Assembly (NCBI RefSeq): GCF_001544455.2
Contig: NZ_FCOC02000023.1
Span: 34,170-98,169, forward strand
Reading direction: 5' to 3'
DNA from: Caballeronia sordidicola
Lineage (GTDB): Bacteria; Pseudomonadota; Gammaproteobacteria; Burkholderiales; Burkholderiaceae
DNA: 64,000 nt
The notes beneath the pieces are model-generated. The model ran no database searches. It was not told where the DNA came from and saw nothing but the letters and a program-made list of their open reading frames with translations. Positions 61,035 to 64,000 of the stretch are shown one piece after another. The translations under genes and the position numbers were made by a program. Position 1 is the stretch's first letter, and each line of letters starts with the position of its first letter.

Positions 61035-61916
61035 TTAATTAAGGTCATATTTAAACGTGACGCCTTCTCCTCGCAATGGATTGACTGCGGCGCGTTCCAC
61101 ACGAACAAGGACATTCCGGACACCGCCTGAGGACTCGTCCAGCAGCCTCAAATACGAACTGTCGCCAATCCCGTCTTGCGTTCCCCATTGCTCCGTCTCA
61201 GGGACGCTGCAAAACTTGATCTTCAGGCCACTGATTTTGGCGGCGGCCATCAGTTGAGTGTGTGCAGTATCCGAGGCTAAAATCATCTCCCCCGGAACCG
61301 TGCGGACGCCAAGGTTGACCATCGCCAAATTCAGGAGGCCGGGGCGAGTCATGGCGAGGATTCCTATTGTGGCAAGTAGGCACACGCCAACGGTCACTTG
61401 TAGCGTTCTCGGTTGGACCGCGACAGGCATGATCCCGAACATGACCGTCGTGAAGGCGCCGGATGCAATGAAAAATATGAGCGTTCCGCGAAAATGCATA
61501 TCCGGCGCAGCGTGTCCGTAAATCAACATACCAACAAACGGCAAGGTCACTAGGAAAGACATGACGGACATGAGCGTGTCACTGATGGCTCTGTGGACGG
61601 TCGATGTGGCCGGCAAGCCTTTTGTCGCTCGCCAGCGCGTGTGCAGCGCGACAAGAAGCTTGACTAACCATACGGCCGCAAAGGCCCCGTATCCAAGTCC
61701 GACAATTGCGATCGACGCGATGGAAAGCGCAGCAGAAGCGAGGAAGAATGCATCACCCGTCGTCAAGCCTTCGGGCAAAATATTCTCGAAGTAGCAATAA
61801 GCTACTAGCACTATGCCGCCTAGGACGATGACAGCTTTCCAAGCGAGACGGAACAGATGTGGAATCAATGAGGCGAGTGATTTAAGGGTATCGCGTATCT
61901 TGTCGGAGAGTTGCAT
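61035..61916 (-). CDS. Multi-helix membrane protein of unknown function
   Basis: 293 residues from ATG 61916 (MQLSDKIRDTLKSLASLIPH), or 308 from 61961. About six helices: AWKAVIVLGGIVLVAYCYFE, FFLASAALSIASIAIVGLGY, MSFLVTLPFVGMLIYGHAA, GTLIFFIASGAFTTVMFGI and VTVGVCLLATIGILAM, then a ~100-residue soluble C-terminal domain (HTQLMAAAKISGLKIKFCSV). Not a known family to me. The minus-strand orientation and moderate GC fit the island. Confidence 0.7.
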   Translation of the reverse strand: MQLSDKIRDTLKSLASLIPHLFRLAWKAVIVLGGIVLVAYCYFENILPEGLTTGDAFFLASAALSIASIAIVGLGYGAFAAVWLVKLLVALHTRWRATKGLPATSTVHRAISDTLMSVMSFLVTLPFVGMLIYGHAAPDMHFRGTLIFFIASGAFTTVMFGIMPVAVQPRTLQVTVGVCLLATIGILAMTRPGLLNLAMVNLGVRTVPGEMILASDTAHTQLMAAAKISGLKIKFCSVPETEQWGTQDGIGDSSYLRLLDESSGGVRNVLVRVERAAVNPLRGEGVTFKYDLN

Positions 61917-62148
61917 TCGTTGGCTCGTAGTTGAAGGTATGTGCCGTGTGAAACACAGCACCTTCAGCCTACTGGAGCCTGATAATAGTCAAGGTTCGAA
62001 AGACGCTCGCTTTCGGGCCTCTTTCGCTTAAAACACGTAGAAATGCTGAGCGTCCAGCGTGCTCTGGGTCCGCGGTGCACCGGCCGTCGGAGTCGACGAT
62101 AGCATTCGCTGACCGAACTGACTAACCTAAGCGTGACCACGTGTCCGG

Positions 62149-62325
62149 TTATGCAGGGGAAAGTCCAACACTTTCGAAATAACCATCAAGGTCATGGATC
62201 GCGCGGCGGCCAAATTGAAGCTCTAGAAGCAGCCGCTCGATGTCGTTATCGCCGCGGTGACGCCGCCAAAAGCGCTCGCATTTCACCGAGCACGACTCGT
62301 TCGAATGGTGGAAGACGTTGGCCAT
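62149..62325 (-). CDS. 58-residue protein under a LexA box
   Basis: ATG 62325 to TAA 62149-62151. MANVFHHSNESCSVKCERFW, then RRHRGDNDIERLLLELQFGR, then IHDLDGYFESVGLSPA. Basic-aromatic N-terminal half with a CxxxC pair, acidic helical C-terminal half. AGGG lies 9-10 bases before the ATG. The near-consensus LexA box lies 15-38 bases upstream, so the gene is probably SOS-induced. No family is recognised. Confidence 0.6.
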   Translation of the reverse strand: MANVFHHSNESCSVKCERFWRRHRGDNDIERLLLELQFGRRAIHDLDGYFESVGLSPA

Positions 62326-62339
62326 TAAAATGGCCCTAC

Positions 62340-62363
62340 GATACTGTATTTATATACAGTATC
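62340..62363. promoter_or_regulatory. LexA (SOS) box
   Basis: CTGTATTTATATACAG (62344-62359) matches CTGT-N8-ACAG. The symmetry extends outward to give 10-bp perfect arms (GATACTGTAT / ATACAGTATC). It sits just upstream of the minus-strand 58-residue gene. A second short inverted repeat, GGCCATT/AATGGCC (62320-62335), overlaps that gene's start. Confidence 0.85.
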
Positions 62364-62683
62364 GTAGAAAGGATTCGTCGCCCATATCTTGAGATAGCCG
62401 AAAGTTCGAAAGTTCGCGGACTGATCTCGTTGTTGATAGATCAAACGATCAAACGCACACCGTCGTGCCGTTTCGACGCTATGAGGTCATTCATCTTTAG
62501 CGGCGTCGGCACGTGTCGACTTCAGTAATCGATACCGAATCGGTGATTGCGGCGAAAATATAGTTTCTTGGGCCGTTGCAAAACGATCAGAGAAAACCCA
62601 GAATCAAACATGTTACTAGTTGTAACACGACTCCGGCATCATTTGCCGGTCTATCTACTAGGTTCATTTTGTCGGGTAAGGCC
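62364..62683. other. Intergenic region between LexA box and flhD-like gene
   Basis: About 320 bases, no gene-like frame. The FlhD promoter must be here; AT-richer around 62560-62680. Nothing else identified. Confidence 0.35.
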
Positions 62684-62983
62684 ATGACTTTCCCAAATGA
62701 TTCTGCCGATTCGATTCGGGAAATTAACCTTTCATACGTTCTACTTGCGCAGAAGATGCTACGTGCAGACCGCGCAGTGGGCGAGGCTCGGCTCGGGCTC
62801 TCCGGCCAAGTGGCCGCTATCCTCATTGATCTGTCGATGGCGCAAATTGTGAAGCTCGCGGCAGCGCCGCACCTGCTTTGCGCGTTCCGGTTCGACGACC
62901 GGTCCATGCTGTCGTCATTATCTCGCGCAGACGAACATGCCAAAGCTGAGCCTGCGGAGTCGCTACTGGCGCTTGCTCATTGA
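62684..62983 (+). CDS. flhD: FlhD-like transcriptional regulator, without FlhC
   Basis: 99 residues from ATG 62684 (GGGTAAGG upstream). IREINLSYVLLAQKMLRADR, AVGEARLGLSGQVAAILIDL, SMAQIVKLAAAPHLLCAFRF and DDRSMLSSLS align by eye with E. coli FlhD along its length (INLSYLLLAQRL; MVKLAETNQLVCHFRFD). FlhD needs FlhC to activate flagellar class II genes. No flhC is seen in the window, so this is an orphan copy, as on many Burkholderiales islands. It may modulate the host FlhDC or act alone. Confidence 0.88.
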   Translation: MTFPNDSADSIREINLSYVLLAQKMLRADRAVGEARLGLSGQVAAILIDLSMAQIVKLAAAPHLLCAFRFDDRSMLSSLSRADEHAKAEPAESLLALAH

Positions 62984-63047
62984 GCTCGACTGAAGACGGG
63001 ATTCCGTGTGAATAGTTTTGCGGCGTCGGGTAAAAAGCGGGGATTTG

Positions 63048-63248
63048 ATGGACAGTGGGTTGCCGTTGTTTGGTGATGCCGAGCTAACCGCACAGGCGAA
63101 CGCGCTTGCTCAAACCGTGATTTCGATTCGCACCGCACAGGGAAAAAGCCTGCCTCGAGATCTGCCGGTCGGCTCGCTTGAATGGGAGACGACTGCGCTC
63201 GAATTCGTTAGGGATATCGAACGGGTTTTAGAAGGCGGGAGCGATTAA
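63048..63248 (+). CDS. Small acidic protein of unknown function
   Basis: 66 residues from ATG 63048 (GGGGATT upstream). MDSGLPLFGDAELTAQANAL, AQTVISIRTAQGKSLPRDLP, then LEWETTALEFVRDIERVLEG. Helical and soluble. It follows the flhD-like gene after 64 bases. Family unknown. Confidence 0.55.
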   Translation: MDSGLPLFGDAELTAQANALAQTVISIRTAQGKSLPRDLPVGSLEWETTALEFVRDIERVLEGGSD

Positions 63249-63466
63249 AACCAATATTGATCGTAGTAGTGGGTAGCCCATCGCCAAGCGCATTCCACCG
63301 CCTCGTCCAAACGTCGGAAAGATCCCAAGTTCGGTGCGCATTTTTCCTGCTCACCATTCTCCTCCGCCACGATGCGCTCGAGTTGAGCGCACGCCCAAAA
63401 GCCATAGCGGTTACCCGGGGTGACGCATCGATGCTGGCCTTGTTGTACAAAAAGTTCACGAGTCAA
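63245..63466 (-). CDS. Possible small protein of unknown function
   Basis: 73 residues from a TTG start. TRELFVQQGQHRCVTPGNRY, then GFWACAQLERIVAEENGEQE, then AVECAWRWATHYYDQYWF. The high aromatic and Glu content and convergent position favour it over the overlapping frames, but there is no good ribosome binding site. Ends within the stop of the gene at 63048. Confidence 0.45.
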   Translation of the reverse strand: MTRELFVQQGQHRCVTPGNRYGFWACAQLERIVAEENGEQEKCAPNLGSFRRLDEAVECAWRWATHYYDQYWF

Positions 63467-63907
63467 TCACTGAAAGATTCAGAATTTCTGTGCAAACCCA
63501 AGGCTTGCATTGCTTTTGCATAATGTCGTTCCCGCTCCGAGCACGGGCGGCGGACTGCCACCGGCGTTGTCGCTCGCCGCGTCACACTCCCGCATCAATC
63601 TGAAAGTGCGTGCAGCTGCCTGACACGCAGTGCGGCGGAAATATCTACAGCGAGATACCGATCTTCGTTCGCGACGTTGTTCTAGTCGGGGATCGCTAGA
63701 TTCCATTTACGGACACCACCTGAATTGGCGACCGGACGCGAGGTCATTTCGGCAGCTTCGAGGTTTCTTGGCAACCTGATGTTGCACGGTTTTCCAACAC
63801 GCGCACAAGATTCGAGTCAGCAGATGCGGGATCGAGCGTGACAAGCCACTGGTTTATCGTAAGCGCGAATTAACGCACACCACAATGAGCCGGCGCGTAG
63901 GGCTAGA
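63467..63907. other. Region without a supported gene
   Basis: About 440 bases. No frame with a ribosome binding site or recognisable protein. May contain decayed sequence next to the truncated gene at the window edge. Confidence 0.35.
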
Positions 63908-64000
63908 TCATGCAGGAACCAATACGTCGCGCGGCTTGGCAACGTTGAACGGCAACAGATCGCTGATATCGGCATCCGCTGCACGCTGCGGTAGTTCGGT
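63908..64000 (-). CDS. C-terminal end of a gene entering from the right edge, possibly a transposase
   Basis: The frame is open from base 64000 and reads TELPQRAADADISDLLPFNV, then AKPRDVLVPA to a TGA at 63908-63910. The 'DLLPFN' ending recalls C-termini of IS66-type transposases, but 30 residues are too few to be sure. Confidence 0.4.
   Translation of the reverse strand, partial: TELPQRAADADISDLLPFNVAKPRDVLVPA

Overview
The window reads as an accessory-rich stretch of a high-GC betaproteobacterium of the Burkholderiaceae (Paraburkholderia/Caballeronia type). This is inferred from the codon use and from the gene families present: a NCS1-permease histidine kinase, Burkholderia-style HHE hemerythrin, DUF378 and DUF1003 proteins, an H-NS-like protein, a PRTRC cassette and an orphan FlhD. 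No rRNA, tRNA or CRISPR array was seen. No search was run; family names come from motif recognition.

Left part (1-18.2 kb). A HAD phosphatase runs off the left edge. Next comes a group of small stress-type genes, several of them frameshifted (hemerythrin, DUF378, later DUF1003). A nested mobile element lies at 2.68-8.74 kb: an IS21-family element with a 7-bp target duplication, whose istB gene is split by a RIT element (three overlapping tyrosine-recombinase genes between perfect 92-bp inverted repeats). After it come a two-partner-secretion outer-membrane transporter, a Gly/Ser-rich lipoprotein, a GAF-PAS-GGDEF-EAL protein and small membrane or exported proteins, including a 24-residue membrane peptide.

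Middle part (18.8-41 kb) is metabolic and mostly intact. At 18.8-26.8 kb an operon-like run encodes a MaoC hydratase, MFS transporter, MmgE/PrpD protein, acyl-CoA dehydrogenase, class III CoA-transferase, GntR regulator, CitE-like lyase and DUF2889 protein. Its make-up matches catabolism of a C5 branched dicarboxylate (itaconate, mesaconate or methylsuccinate) to acetyl-CoA and pyruvate. After a Crp-like regulator and an IS6-scarred segment, a formamidase/amide-uptake operon (urtABCDE-fmdA-fmdB) faces a divergent two-gene signalling unit: a NCS1 permease fused to a hybrid histidine kinase, and a LuxR-type response regulator.

Right part (41-64 kb) looks like a decayed plasmid or integrative element. 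An AT-rich tract precedes a PRTRC remnant (proteins F, B, A with a JAMM motif, and a ThiF/E1-like protein). Then come a CheB-CheR-kinase signalling protein with a free receiver, a DndC-like PP-loop protein behind a structured leader, a broken DUF72 gene, two VapBC-type toxin-antitoxin pairs, an intact IS630-type element, an entericidin-like lipoprotein, an H-NS-like protein, a 58-residue ORF under a near-consensus LexA box, and an orphan FlhD. Short shared leader motifs (ACCTTTAA, and a GCAGCCC/GGGCTGC hairpin) recur at several of these genes and suggest a common origin.
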